A stretch of DNA of 64,000 nucleotides from contig NZ_AYTW01000008.1 in NCBI RefSeq assembly GCF_002752635.1, positions 1 to 64,000 on the forward strand. Direction: 5' to 3'. Shown here piece by piece: positions 9,233 through 17,920 of the stretch (position 1 is its first letter; the number at the start of each line of letters is the position of its first letter). Origin of the DNA: Mesotoga sp. Brook.08.105.5.1. Its GTDB lineage: Bacteria; Thermotogota; Thermotogae; Petrotogales; Kosmotogaceae. Position numbers and translations under genes: made by a program. Under the pieces are notes generated by a model, which did no database searches, had not been told where the DNA came from, and was given only the letters and a program-made list of their open reading frames with translations.

Positions 9233-9610
9233 ATGTTTGGAAACTTCAGAAAACTGCAGCTGTGGAAATCTTCTATGAATCTGACGACTGAGATCTACAA
9301 GCTAACCAGAAACTTCCCCGACCATGAACGCTACGGATTGTCGTCTCAAATGCAAAGGGCCTCGGTATCTATCCCTTCCAACATCGCAGAGGGGTTTGGA
9401 AGAGAGTCTACGAAAGAGCTTCTGAGATTTCTCTATACTGCCAGGGGTTCTCTGATGGAGCTCTCCACACAGCTCGAAATCTGCAACAATCTGAGCTACC
9501 TTTCAGAGGAAGAGCACTCTTCTATACAGAGGCTTGCAGACGAGGTCAACAGGCTCCTGAATGGTCTCATATTCTCGAAGAAGAAGCTCAGATCTTCATC
9601 CGGTACTTAG
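9233..9610 (+). CDS. Four-helix-bundle protein (S23/IVP family), copy 1
   Basis: A 125-aa protein of the four-helix-bundle family first seen in 23S rRNA intervening sequences (S23) and related in fold to Avd of diversity-generating retroelements. The family signature is clear: KLQLWKSSMNL near the start, RYGLSSQMQRASVSIPSNIAEGFGR (residues ~38-62), then LRFLYTARGSLMEL. The biochemical role is unknown; members are basic and Avd binds nucleic acid. The start has TAGGAGG nine bases upstream, and a TATAAT lies at about 9196. It sits between leftward genes, on the opposite strand, like an insertion. It is one of nine copies in this window. Confidence 0.9.
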   Translation: MFGNFRKLQLWKSSMNLTTEIYKLTRNFPDHERYGLSSQMQRASVSIPSNIAEGFGRESTKELLRFLYTARGSLMELSTQLEICNNLSYLSEEEHSSIQRLADEVNRLLNGLIFSKKKLRSSSGT

Positions 9611-9612
9611 AA

Positions 9613-9644
9613 AAGGGGACGGGGTAGGAACCCCATCCCTTTCA
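9613..9644. terminator. Probable bidirectional terminator
   Basis: A hairpin (GGGACGGGGT with ACCCCATCCC) is followed by TTTC on the plus strand and by CCTTTTC on the minus strand. It lies between the convergent genes ending at 9610 and 9671 and could serve both. Confidence 0.65.
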
Positions 9645-9670
9645 AACCTCATACCTCTATCCACTTACAT

Positions 9671-9880
9671 CTATATGAGGTTAAACAACTCGTTCTTCTG
9701 AGTGTCGATTACCGCTGCGTAGTCTACCGCATAGCTTGAAGGGATTACCTTCAGAGTTACGAGGTTTCCCATCACAGTCTCGACCTCAGCCTGAGTCAGA
9801 GTCTCCTTGGGCTCCTTTATGTAGAAGCCCTTAGACTTCTTCGCGGTTGAATCGTACCATCTAACGCTCAGGTTTCTCAT
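9671..9880 (-). CDS. DUF2922 family protein
   Basis: A 69-aa protein that fits the DUF2922 pattern: a short basic N-terminus, then KGFYIKEPKETLTQAEVETVMGNLV and a C-terminal VIDTQKNELFNLI. The function of the family is unknown. AAAGGAGG seven bases before the ATG shows a strong ribosome site. It follows the DUF1659 gene on the same strand, separated by about 200 bp that contains dispersed repeat sequence. The same two families are neighbours in many Firmicutes, so the pairing supports both calls. Confidence 0.75.
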   Translation of the reverse strand: MRNLSVRWYDSTAKKSKGFYIKEPKETLTQAEVETVMGNLVTLKVIPSSYAVDYAAVIDTQKNELFNLI

Positions 9881-10082
9881 TTGAGTTCCTCCTTTCGAAT
9901 AACGGTTCTACGTCGGCCGTCCTCCGTGCTCCGCAAGAGCTTCAAAGTGCAGTGGCATTGCATTTACGATCTTAATCGGTGAACGGCTGACGGACTTCGG
10001 CTATCGTTGTTTCATCACTTGGTTAGAGGTAGGAAGATCTTTAACTTCAAACCTCTATCCTCTACCCTCTTACATCCGTTTC

Positions 10083-10319
10083 TTAGTCAATCGGTCCGAG
10101 GGTCTGGGTTTCGATCAGTCTGATGTCGGCGATGATGTAATTGGTGAGGCTCGCTATGTTATAGGCTGCATCGTATGCCTCCTGTGCAGTCATTGCCGAA
10201 TCTACGCTGAGAGTCTGTCTAGAGAGGACCGGTTTGTCGTCCTCAATGACACCGGTATCCCAGGTGATCGAAAGTGACTTCTCGGTACCAACTACCATCA
10301 CAGTTGCTCCTAATCCCAT
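10083..10319 (-). CDS. DUF1659 family protein
   Basis: A 78-aa protein matching the DUF1659 layout: an N-terminal beta-rich part, DTGVIEDDKPVLSRQTLSV, then AMTAQEAYDAAYNIASLTNY and a C-terminal VRLIET-like strand. The function is unknown. AAAGGAGG seven bases before the ATG is a strong ribosome site. A minus-strand terminator-like hairpin lies about 145 bp upstream (10463-10502). Either transcription starts between the hairpin and the gene, or the leader is attenuated. Confidence 0.75.
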   Translation of the reverse strand: MGLGATVMVVGTEKSLSITWDTGVIEDDKPVLSRQTLSVDSAMTAQEAYDAAYNIASLTNYIIADIRLIETQTLGPID

Positions 10320-10462
10320 GAAAATTCCTCCTTTTCCTGGAGGCCGGGGTCAGAGGTAAGGGGTTGGGGGTTTGAAAGATCTTACCCACCCGCTACCGCG
10401 TACCCGCAACCTCCGTTTTCTTCTTCTCCGTGGCCACGTGAGATGAATATATATCACAGGAT

Positions 10463-10502
10463 CAAAAAACACCAAGCTCAGGTGAAAAACACCTGAGTTT
10501 GG
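10463..10502 (-). terminator. Strong minus-strand terminator-like hairpin upstream of the DUF1659 gene
   Basis: A 13-base stem (CCAAACTCAGGTG with CACCTGAGCTTGG on the minus strand) has a five-T loop and is followed by TGTTTTTTG. No leftward gene lies directly upstream, so it may be a leader attenuator or the end of an unannotated RNA. Confidence 0.7.
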
Positions 10503-11120
10503 CTCTGGAATAACGGCTATGTATAATCAAAATAGAGAAGCAAAGGCTCTTTTATTCCGATTGAAAGCTATCGCATTCATGTGTCGAAAATCATGAAAAC
10601 GAAAGAAAAAAGAAGATTAGAAAAGAGACAAATTCTAACACATCGAAAGAATGAAATAATTGGCATTAAACGGCAATAATCGCTAATAAATAACAGCATT
10701 TGAAAATATCGCTCCGGGTCTCTCAATGCCGAATAGCTCACGAACAGTTCTTGACAGCGTTTGTGAGGGTGATATAGAATATATACAACCAGTTTTGATT
10801 GACTTGCGGAGCCGATGGAGGTTTTTCAAAATATGGAAGTTTTCGGAAAGACTGCTTATATCTTTTGTTCTCTTTGTTTAAGGGTTTCTTTCTTCAAGAA
10901 CTCATCTTCAGGTCTGTCGCCTTAATAAAGGCATAATAGTTTTTCACTGATCGGGAACAGTCTGCGCAAGTTTAGTTAAATCTACACAGTGTTCGAACAG
11001 CCCGGTTTTGTTCACAAGAATATGAAGTGATGATTTGGAGTATATCCAGGGCTTCATAGCCGTTGCATTCAGGAAATGGAGTTCTGGATGAACTCAAACC
11101 ATGGAGAGAGGAGGTGATTT
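10503..11120. other. Intergenic region without a recognisable gene
   Basis: About 600 bp of AT-rich DNA. The 10540-10700 part is purine-rich and lacks long frames. Around 10775-10860, AT-rich elements could serve as promoters in either direction. GAGAGGAGG just before 11121 belongs to the XRE gene. Nothing else could be identified. Confidence 0.5.
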
Positions 11121-11429
11121 ATGGGCAACCTGCGCGATGAGAGGATCATGAGAGAACTTAGCCAGAGGGAGCTCGGAGAGGTGATAGGCAAGGACCAGAA
11201 GTATATCTCCGAGGTCGAGCTGGGAAGGATAATTCCCGGTTTCAGAAACGCGGATACCCTGGCCCGTTTTCTGGGCGTTCCGGTGGAGAGAATCTTCCCC
11301 TGCTTCACAAGGACTTCCAGATTTCCCGGCTACAAGGATCTCATGTATCTCTACAGTCTCGGATATGACATAGGCGTATATGAGGGAGCTATAAGAGAAC
11401 TAACAACAAAGGAGGCGCAAAATGACTGA
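11121..11429 (+). CDS. XRE-family helix-turn-helix regulator
   Basis: A 102-aa DNA-binding protein. Residues ~3-60 are a canonical XRE/Cro HTH: RIMRELSQRELGEVIGKDQKYISEVELGR, then LARFLGVPVERIF. The C-terminal ~40 residues (a Tyr-rich helix) are unassigned. GAGGAGG stands before the ATG. It lies at the left edge of the phage-like replication set and could control it, but no operator was identified. Confidence 0.85.
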   Translation: MGNLRDERIMRELSQRELGEVIGKDQKYISEVELGRIIPGFRNADTLARFLGVPVERIFPCFTRTSRFPGYKDLMYLYSLGYDIGVYEGAIRELTTKEAQND

Positions 11430-11875
11430 TGAAGAAGGTTATCGGTCAACGGTCCACCGTCCTCCGAGAAGGCTAATTGAAGAGCGAGAAGATGCTTTGA
11501 GTTTGAGACGAAGCTTCGCTTCGAGAAAAACCTAATCGAGACTACTAGAAACTCGAAGGGAAAACAGATCCAGTATATGATCTTTGAAAAGAACTTCTAC
11601 TCAGAATCGTTTTGAAACAGGCTCATCAGGTAAGTGTCACGGGATGACAGATGAGACCATTCACGGGACGACTGTCTTTCTTACCTTGCGTCATTCTGAC
11701 AAAGGTTCTGGTCAGAATCTGGTTCTGATCTTGTTGCTCAACTGATACTTACTATTGCGCGATAAAGTACGAATTGCTCTTCGCAGCGAATAGCCATCAG
11801 CGAAAAGCGGCTCTTTTGCTTGCAACTAACAACTTGGAACTTGGAACTGTACTTAAGAAAGGAAGGTGATTCGCC
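11430..11875. repeat. Intergenic repeats
   Basis: No gene is supported. The region contains the repeat ACGGTCCACCGTCCTCCGAG (about 11449), a segment at 11488-11550 (GCTTTGAGTTTGAGA, then GAAGCTTCGCTTCGAGA) that recurs at about 54190-54250, and a hairpin of the GTCATTCTGAC/GTCAGAATC family at about 11690-11722. Confidence 0.6.
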
Positions 11876-13318
11876 ATGAATCCGGCAGTAAAAAACGAGA
11901 ACGGACCTCTGGCAGGAGATCCGCTCTCAAAAAAACAAAATAGAAACCAAGTTAATGTTAGCATTTCTAGTCAGAAAGTGACTAATTCTGCCTGCAGTTT
12001 CTGCAACAGTGATATTACTTCGGAAGGAAAAGCAGTTTCAACAGAGTGCAGGTCCGGAAGAACCGGATCTGCATTCTCGGAGAAACTAGCTCTTGAGAAA
12101 TCCCAAAGTAGAGAACAGCTGACGGAGAACCGTCACCCGTTCCCACTATCGTATTCAAGACTCAAGTCCTTCGTGGAATGTCCTCGCAGGTTCTATCTCC
12201 GTTATTTCGAGGGGCTTCCCGAAGCGCAGGGAGAGGGAAGAAAACACAACGGCCTCATCCTGAGGGCGATGTTCAATTCTTATCTCGGAAATTCACCTAC
12301 TCCTCTCCTCTTTGGAGAGAACCTGAAGAGGGATCTCGACCAGATAGACTACGGGGTTCAATTTCTCAATAGCAAAGATGTTGTAGCTCTGAATATTCCC
12401 TTCGCGCTCGATAGATTCTCCAATCCAATTCCGTTCAACGAACCCGAAGTGGTGTTTAGGGGAAGAGCGCAGTGTCTTTACACTGCGCCGGGGTCGGGGG
12501 CAGGTGGTAGCGGGTTCGTAAGATCAAAATCCAGTTCAAATGGAAAATATGATGATAAGGCAGCGTCTTCCGATGTCCGTTCACCGTTCGCCGAAAAAGC
12601 TGTAAAGAGCCTTGAATCTGCTTTTTGTGGACTTTCGGAGGACGGAGGACCGGGGACGGTTAACCAGCCCCTCGTTTTGTGCCACTTCAAGGCAGGATTC
12701 GGTGATCCCGATTGGGAGAGGCTCTTTATCTACGCCTGGGCTCTATCGAGACAGGGATACGAGATAGGGAGGATTGAATGGGTATCTCTTTCTGCTGGAG
12801 CCTCGATTTCTAAAGAGGTGACAAAGGAAAACCTTGAAGAGGCCGGGATCAATCTCTACGCCTGGATAAGTCAGATCCTTCAGAGCGATTTTTCGCCGGA
12901 AGCGGGAGACCACTGCTCTTACTGTCTCTATCATTCCTTCTGTCCCCTAATGGAAAAGCTAGGAGAAGATCTCATGATAACGGACAGAGATTCACTGAAG
13001 AACACTCTTCAGAAGACAGTCGCCTTTCAGGAAGGGGCTAAGAAGATGAAGAAGCTCGCGGATGAATTCATAGACAGGGAAGGGATAGGAAGGGTAGAGC
13101 TTCAGGGATACGAGTATGCCAGTGATGAAGCTCCGACTCAGATAAGGCTTCTGGATAGAGAGGCTGCGCTGGATACCGTCGTAGGCCTCCCCGATCCATT
13201 CAAATTCATCACGTTCAGGAATCTGTCAGAACTGGTCGACTATCTTCCCGAAGATGCATACGAGAAGAAAGAGAAGCTCAAGCCGGTGAGGAGATTCAAA
13301 AGAGCCGCTGATCGCTGA
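11876..13318 (+). CDS. RecB/Cas4-like PD-(D/E)XK nuclease with an inserted low-complexity segment
   Basis: Predicted exonuclease of the RecB C-terminal/AddB/Cas4 type. The N-terminal motif LSYSRLKSFVECPRRFYLRYF and the C-terminal cluster HCSYCLYHSFCP supply one plus three cysteines, as in Fe-S nucleases of this group. A C-terminal helical tail follows. Two parts look foreign: residues ~20-85 (Ser/Lys/Asn-rich) and residues ~200-262 (Gly/Ser-rich with GSGAGGSGFV and EDGGPGTV). The second resembles intergenic repeats found nearby. GGTG near the ATG serves as ribosome site. The location beside phage-type replication genes suggests recombination or replication. The catalytic Asp/Glu/Lys set may be degenerate, because the expected GxxD...ExK is hard to see. 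Confidence 0.7.
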   Translation: MNPAVKNENGPLAGDPLSKKQNRNQVNVSISSQKVTNSACSFCNSDITSEGKAVSTECRSGRTGSAFSEKLALEKSQSREQLTENRHPFPLSYSRLKSFVECPRRFYLRYFEGLPEAQGEGRKHNGLILRAMFNSYLGNSPTPLLFGENLKRDLDQIDYGVQFLNSKDVVALNIPFALDRFSNPIPFNEPEVVFRGRAQCLYTAPGSGAGGSGFVRSKSSSNGKYDDKAASSDVRSPFAEKAVKSLESAFCGLSEDGGPGTVNQPLVLCHFKAGFGDPDWERLFIYAWALSRQGYEIGRIEWVSLSAGASISKEVTKENLEEAGINLYAWISQILQSDFSPEAGDHCSYCLYHSFCPLMEKLGEDLMITDRDSLKNTLQKTVAFQEGAKKMKKLADEFIDREGIGRVELQGYEYASDEAPTQIRLLDREAALDTVVGLPDPFKFITFRNLSELVDYLPEDAYEKKEKLKPVRRFKRAADR

Positions 13319-13501
13319 ACGCTGGGTAGTTCAAGGATCCGCTGGGAAGATCCGCTTATCGCTGGAAGTTGGGGGTACGGGGTAGCAGGTACGTAAGGTC
13401 TTCTCCTACCTTCTGATTCAGCAGCTGGCAAAGAAGTTTCTTGCCTGGTAGCAGGTTCGTAAGATCTTGACGTACCACCGACCCAAGAAAAGGCAAGCGG
13501 T
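13319..13501. repeat. Intergenic CGCTGG-type and GCAGGT-type repeats
   Basis: Contains the GAACGCTGGGTAG / CCGCTGGGAAGATCCGCTT family and two copies of GTAGCAGGT(A/T)CGTAAG. The latter resembles the segment inserted in the preceding nuclease gene. It ends with TTCACCGTTGACCGTTCTCCG. Confidence 0.6.
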
Positions 13502-13885
13502 TCACCGTTGACCGTTCTCCGAGGTGGAAGGAGCAAGTGATTTTGAGAGTTTCCATAGCATGCGGTTAATCCGTTCGGCACTCTCTTCGATGGTTTCAAG
13601 AGTCTCTTTGTCAATATAGCCGAATTCAGACGAAAGTTCCAGCTGGGAAACTGTTTCATTGAGAGAGCCACAGGCCATGTAGAGGAAATGAATGAATTCC
13701 TTCCTGTACTGGCGACCAGCTCCCTCGGCAATGTTAGACATTACGGAAACCGCTGCCCTGCGAAGCTGAGAAACCAATGTGTATTTCTCTTCCTCAGGAA
13801 AAGTTGAGGTAACAGAGTAGATATCCTTTGCGAAATCCTTGCTCAGCTTCCAAACCTCGAGGTCTTTGAACCTAAAAGCCATCAT
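13502..13885 (-). CDS. Four-helix-bundle protein (S23/IVP family), copy 2
   Basis: Same family as the gene at 9233: FKDLEVWKLSKDFAKDIY, SQLRRAAVSVMSNIAEGAGR, IHFLYMACGSLNE. GGGAGGTG precedes two adjacent ATG codons at 13885 and 13882; a start further upstream at 13912 would add residues without family similarity. It is transcribed against its neighbours and sits in repeats. In the SIPSNIAEG core, isoleucine and proline are replaced (SVMSNIAEG). Confidence 0.88.
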   Translation of the reverse strand: MMAFRFKDLEVWKLSKDFAKDIYSVTSTFPEEEKYTLVSQLRRAAVSVMSNIAEGAGRQYRKEFIHFLYMACGSLNETVSQLELSSEFGYIDKETLETIEESAERINRMLWKLSKSLAPSTSENGQR

Positions 13886-14039
13886 CACACCTCCCGATGA
13901 TGACGATAGCAAAAAGAAGGTTCACCGGCAAAACTTGGCCATTTGCTCAGAAGACGTGAAAGCATCCGCTATAAATGGATCTAGTTCTTTCGGAGATCGG
14001 TGAACGCTCAACGGACAACTATTTCAATGGAGGTTTTGT

Positions 14040-15140
14040 ATGAATTACATAGAACTGATCAACAACTTCTGGATAGCAAATAAGATACACAAGTTCAACT
14101 CTCTAGAGACTTCTTTATATTTCTTCGTTCTCGACTACGCGAACAACGCGAGATGGCCCGAGAGCTTTGTCCTTCCGAACGGGATAGTTCAGAGCGTATA
14201 TGGATGCACAAAGGGACAGCTCTCAAGAGCGAGAAGAAGACTGTGCAAGGCAGGACTCATATCCTATGAATCGGGCGACAGATTCAACCCCGGAAAATAC
14301 TCGATTTTCGCGTTCCCGATGGATACCCGACACGTACCGGATGCGTCCCCGACGGATACCCAGATGCGCGCCGGGGATCAGATTACAAAAACCGCAGATA
14401 GCGCGCAAATGAATGCTGTCGACCAAAGCACGGATGATCACGATGAAAGCCCGACGCGTCCCCGATGCGTTCCCGATACGTTCTCGACTGATCCCAATAA
14501 TATAAACAAAACAAAACCAAAGAAAACAAAAGAAAAAAGTACACAATTACCTAACGGTAATTCGTCAGTGAGACTGACGGGAGAGAGTCCGATTTCCGGT
14601 GAATCTGTGGGGGTTTCCAAAAGAGAGAAAGAAATCGAGGCGAAAGACAGCTGGGGAGAACAGACGACATCCTATTCGAAAGATGAGTCGGACGATGAAA
14701 GCAGAGTTTTCTCTTCTCTCGAAGCCCGGATAGAAGACGATTCTTCTTCCACTTCGGATGAGTCTCCGCCGGAGAGGAGATCGGCCGACTTCTGCGCACC
14801 TTACGAGAAGATCCGCCAGGCCTTCATCGATCTCTGTCCCTCCCTTCCTGCTCCGAAGGAATCGGCAAAATGGTCGGGTTCTAGAAAGAGAAACGTCCGC
14901 GCACGCTGGAAGGAGTATCCCTCGATAGAGTTCTGGGAAGATTACTTCAACAGTGTGGAGGAATCTGAGTTCCTCTCGGGGAGGGTCACGAGATGGAGGG
15001 CAGACTTCGATTGGCTTATGAAGCCCTCTAATTTCGAGAAGGTCCTCGAGGGGAAGTACTCCAACAGGGGAGACAGGATGGCAGATGTCCTGAGGGACTT
15101 CGTGGGAGTTGGATTAGATGGACAGAAAAACATTCGCTGA
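14040..15140 (+). CDS. Phage-type replisome organiser / replication initiator (DnaD-like)
   Basis: The N-terminal ~90 residues form a winged-helix-like domain typical of phage replisome organisers (LETSLYFFVLDYAN, CTKGQLSRARRRLCKAGLISY). A long polar, low-complexity linker (residues ~100-255) follows. The C-terminal part ends in WRADFDWLMKPSNFEKVLEGKYSN, the motif that closes many DnaD/phage O-type replication proteins. Such proteins bind an origin and help bring the helicase loader and helicase. The next gene overlaps by 23 bp and is a predicted helicase loader, which supports the call. A ribosome site (TGGAGG) precedes the ATG. Confidence 0.75.
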   Translation: MNYIELINNFWIANKIHKFNSLETSLYFFVLDYANNARWPESFVLPNGIVQSVYGCTKGQLSRARRRLCKAGLISYESGDRFNPGKYSIFAFPMDTRHVPDASPTDTQMRAGDQITKTADSAQMNAVDQSTDDHDESPTRPRCVPDTFSTDPNNINKTKPKKTKEKSTQLPNGNSSVRLTGESPISGESVGVSKREKEIEAKDSWGEQTTSYSKDESDDESRVFSSLEARIEDDSSSTSDESPPERRSADFCAPYEKIRQAFIDLCPSLPAPKESAKWSGSRKRNVRARWKEYPSIEFWEDYFNSVEESEFLSGRVTRWRADFDWLMKPSNFEKVLEGKYSNRGDRMADVLRDFVGVGLDGQKNIR

Positions 15141-15654
15141 GGGATTGGCGGTACTGATGATGGCCTTCCCCGGATTCGCTCTCGAAAGACCGGCGACAGA
15201 GCTCTGGTACAAGATGCTCTCCGATATCTCCGATACGGCCTTCTTGGCAGCTGTGCACAGATTGGTAATGACGACCCATAGACCCCCGACGATTGCCGCG
15301 ATAAGAAAGGCCGCTCTCGATGAGACAAAGAATTCGTTGACCGCTGAAGACGCGTGGCAGATAGTCATCGATGACGTGCACAAACACGGAATCTACAAAG
15401 AGCAATTCTACGACGATCCAAGGCTCGAGAATGCAAAAAGGACAATAGGATGGCAGGAGTTATGCGACATGACGGGTGAATCAAGAAGGGTAGTGAGGGC
15501 TCAGTTCATAAGGGCATATGAATCATACGATTTCAAGGAGGATGACAAGGCGCTTAACGGAAAGAAAGAGGAAGTGAACAACGAGCTTCTCTCGAAACTC
15601 TTCGGTGGTGTCTTGCCTGGCGAAAGAGCTGCCGAAGGAGCTGTTGAGCGTTGA
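15118..15654 (+). CDS. Helicase loader, G40P loader/inhibitor-like
   Basis: A 178-aa protein resembling the 'loader and inhibitor of phage G40P' family (SPP1 G39P). The N-terminus has LAVLMMAFPGFALERPATELWYKML, and PPTIAAIRKAAL follows near residues 60-72, which is the usual helical domain that binds the replicative helicase. The C-terminal part is acidic and lysine-rich. It overlaps the replisome organiser by 23 bp, and a DnaB-type ATPase gene lies 2.9 kb downstream, so the trio fits a phage replication module. Confidence 0.7.
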   Translation: MDRKTFAEGLAVLMMAFPGFALERPATELWYKMLSDISDTAFLAAVHRLVMTTHRPPTIAAIRKAALDETKNSLTAEDAWQIVIDDVHKHGIYKEQFYDDPRLENAKRTIGWQELCDMTGESRRVVRAQFIRAYESYDFKEDDKALNGKKEEVNNELLSKLFGGVLPGERAAEGAVER

Positions 15655-15749
15655 TGAAACCCACGTTATCTGTCAACGGTCCTCCGTACCCCGTCGAGAA
15701 GATCAAGCCCAGATCCCGAAACAAGTTCGGAATGACGGCCTCAATAGCA

Positions 15750-15824
15750 CTGGGGTTTCGTGACGGTTCAACCCCTTGTGTTCACGAAACCCCAGCCCGA
15801 GACCCGTCTTGTTGGGCTTTTCTA
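15750..15824 (+). terminator. Long hairpin plus terminator after the helicase loader
   Basis: A perfect 14-base stem (CTGGGGTTTCGTGA with its complement at 15782-15795) is followed at once by a smaller hairpin (AGCCC/GGGCT) and TTTTCT. The second looks like a terminator; the first may be a regulatory or repeat structure. Confidence 0.65.
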
Positions 15825-15873
15825 CTTGCAACTTGGATCTCAGAACTTACAACTGATTTCAAAGGAGGAAAAC

Positions 15874-16917
15874 ATGGAAGAATTCGCAAGAAGATTGAAG
15901 GAAAGAATGATAGACAAGAATATGACTGAAGCCGAGCTGGCTCAGAAGGTAGAGCTCTGGTCTTCGATACTGACTTCGTACCTGAAGGGAGAAAGGTTCC
16001 CGGGGTACTACACCCTGTTAAGGATAGCTGAGGCGCTGGACGTCTCAATAGATTTTCTTCTCGGTTTGAGGGACGAGCCCGAGCTCCATCCCGTTGTCGA
16101 TAAAGGCTTTTCAGCGAAAAAGAAGTCAAGAGAAGAAGACCTCATAAGGATCACAAACAAGTACATAGGACAGATGAAATTCAAAGAGGCTAGAGCTTTC
16201 TATTTGGAACTCATGAAAGGCGAAAAAAAGCTCTCGGGATATGCGCTGTATGACGCGGCAAGACTGACGGCCTTTTTCGGAGAAAGGGAGAAGGCATTGG
16301 AGATGCTGAAGAAATTCTGCGAGAAAAACCCGGATGAAACCTGCGGCTTCTGCTCCATGGCCGACATAGAAAGATCTATGGGAAGGCTCGAAGCGGCCTC
16401 GGGAAATTACAAATGGGTTCTGAAAATGGACCCGAAGCATTTCTGGGCGACTCTCCAGCTGGGAGAGATGGCCTTTAACGAAGAAAAGCTAACCGAGGCC
16501 TACTTCTGGTTCGACAAACTCACGAGAGATCATCCCCTAGACCCGACTGGATACTTCCAGCTGAGCAAGGTACTTTCAAAGATGGAGAGGCCTTCTGCAA
16601 GCAGGCAGAACTTCCTCGCCGGAGTTATGCTGAACTTCTCCATGGAGATCCCTAAAGCGGTAGACATAACGACAAAGGTGATGTATGACAACCTTGGAGA
16701 TTCTTCAAAGACAGAGGATCTGATCGAAGCAGTCGAGTTAATACGAAAGAACGCCGACAGACTCGAAGCCGAAAGGAAGAACGGATACCGCGAAGGTACT
16801 TCCTTTGGAGAGATTCTCCATATGCACAGAAAATTTCTCTCGTCTTCAAATAATCTGACGGATGAAGACTCATTAAATGATGAATTCAGACAAGAGAGCA
16901 CCGAGGCTCGGCTCTGA
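15874..16917 (+). CDS. XRE helix-turn-helix regulator with C-terminal TPR repeats
   Basis: A 347-aa protein. Residues 1-60 are an XRE HTH (RLKERMIDKNMTEAELAQKVELWSSILTSYLKGERFPG, then LDVSIDFLLGL). The rest is a run of about six tetratricopeptide-like helical pairs (for example FKEARAFYLELMKGEKKLSGYALYDAARL). This resembles regulators that sense a peptide or protein through TPRs, such as the Rgg/PlcR type, although no ligand can be named. AAAGGAGG directly before the ATG at 15874 fixes the start; a longer frame from 15760 crosses the terminator hairpin. The next TPR gene follows 43 bp downstream. Confidence 0.8.
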   Translation: MEEFARRLKERMIDKNMTEAELAQKVELWSSILTSYLKGERFPGYYTLLRIAEALDVSIDFLLGLRDEPELHPVVDKGFSAKKKSREEDLIRITNKYIGQMKFKEARAFYLELMKGEKKLSGYALYDAARLTAFFGEREKALEMLKKFCEKNPDETCGFCSMADIERSMGRLEAASGNYKWVLKMDPKHFWATLQLGEMAFNEEKLTEAYFWFDKLTRDHPLDPTGYFQLSKVLSKMERPSASRQNFLAGVMLNFSMEIPKAVDITTKVMYDNLGDSSKTEDLIEAVELIRKNADRLEAERKNGYREGTSFGEILHMHRKFLSSSNNLTDEDSLNDEFRQESTEARL

Positions 16918-16960
16918 TCTAAGTGATTTGAGATTAGAAAGGATAAGAGAGGTGAAAAAC

Positions 16961-17713
16961 ATGATGATGATTATGAGACTGAACGAAATAAGAAGGCACC
17001 AGTTTCTAGAAGAAACGGAAAAGGCTAAGGAGCTTTATCTCAAGACGATTACGGAAATAGGGTTGAAAGAAGATCCTAACTGGGAACTCGAGGAAGAGCC
17101 GCTGGACGAGTTCAAGTATGACAGCGAATACCTGGTGCTAGGCAGGATAGCTGAAGACTTCGGTGATCTCCATATAGCGAAAAGGCTCTTCGAGGAGTGC
17201 TACAGGAGATGGCCCGACGATATGAGAAGCGTGAAGGATCTCGCAAGAGTATACAGGAAGCTAAACCTTCCGAACAAGAGCGAGATGATGTACAGGCTCG
17301 CTCTCTCATATGATAACGATGACCGCAACACTTTAAGGGAAATGAGCGAGCTCTACCTCGAACTGAACAGACCGCTTGACTCACTTGCATGGCTTCAGAG
17401 AGCGCTGCTCCTCGATCCTCTGGAGGCTGAGAATTATCTTCTCGTCGCCAAAGCGCTGAAGAAGATAGACAAGGTCGAAGAAAGCATTAAGATGTTTCGC
17501 GCTGCGGCAATTCTGGATGTCCGACGATATGAAGCGACCCTGAGAGGAAAGATAACAGAGGCTTACGCTGAAGAGATCGGAGATGCTGAGGAGCTGAACG
17601 ATATCTACGAAGTGAATGAAGAAATCATGGAATGGACGAAGAAATCTATGAAGTATTTCCACAGCAGGAAAGGAGCGAAGGAACAGCAAAATGCCAGGAG
17701 ATCGGGTGAGTGA
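16961..17713 (+). CDS. TPR-repeat protein
   Basis: A 250-aa helical protein with consecutive tetratricopeptide units (YLVLGRIAEDFGDLHIAKRLFEECYRRWPDD, SVKDLARVYRKLNLPNKSEMMYRLAL, SLAWLQRALLLDPLEAENYLLVAKAL). It has no HTH or catalytic motif. AGAGGTG before the ATG at 16961 supports that start; an earlier in-frame ATG at 16877 would overlap the previous gene by 41 bp. It is probably co-transcribed with the XRE-TPR gene and may act with it. Confidence 0.75.
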   Translation: MMMIMRLNEIRRHQFLEETEKAKELYLKTITEIGLKEDPNWELEEEPLDEFKYDSEYLVLGRIAEDFGDLHIAKRLFEECYRRWPDDMRSVKDLARVYRKLNLPNKSEMMYRLALSYDNDDRNTLREMSELYLELNRPLDSLAWLQRALLLDPLEAENYLLVAKALKKIDKVEESIKMFRAAAILDVRRYEATLRGKITEAYAEEIGDAEELNDIYEVNEEIMEWTKKSMKYFHSRKGAKEQQNARRSGE

Positions 17714-17920
17714 TGAAGGAAACGCTGGGAAGATAAAAAAGAACCGCTCATCGTTGAGCGCTGTTCGCTGTGAAATGCCAAGACCCTTTGGGAAGAACAA
17801 AGAGCGCTGAGGGCTGTACGCTGGGTAGAGCAAGGACCGGCTGAACGCTGAGAAGATCCGCTTATCGCTGAGCGCTGGAAGTGCTAAAACCCGCTGGGAA
17901 GATCGAAGATCCGCTGAGCA
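17714..17920. repeat. Intergenic CGCTGAGCGCTGG-type repeats
   Basis: A dense run of the family GAACGCTGAGAAGATCCGCTTATCGCTG and GCTGGGTAGAGCAAGGACC. No gene. It lies between a TPR gene and a four-helix-bundle gene on the opposite strand. Confidence 0.65.

Noticed and set aside
9233-9610. Diversity-generating retroelement accessory gene avd
   Set aside because: The four-helix-bundle fold is shared, but no reverse transcriptase, template repeat or variable repeat was seen near any copy.
15655-15760. Small frame after the helicase loader gene reading across the terminator hairpin
   Set aside because: It lacks a ribosome site and contains an ACGGTCCTCCGTACC repeat; the true next start is at 15874.
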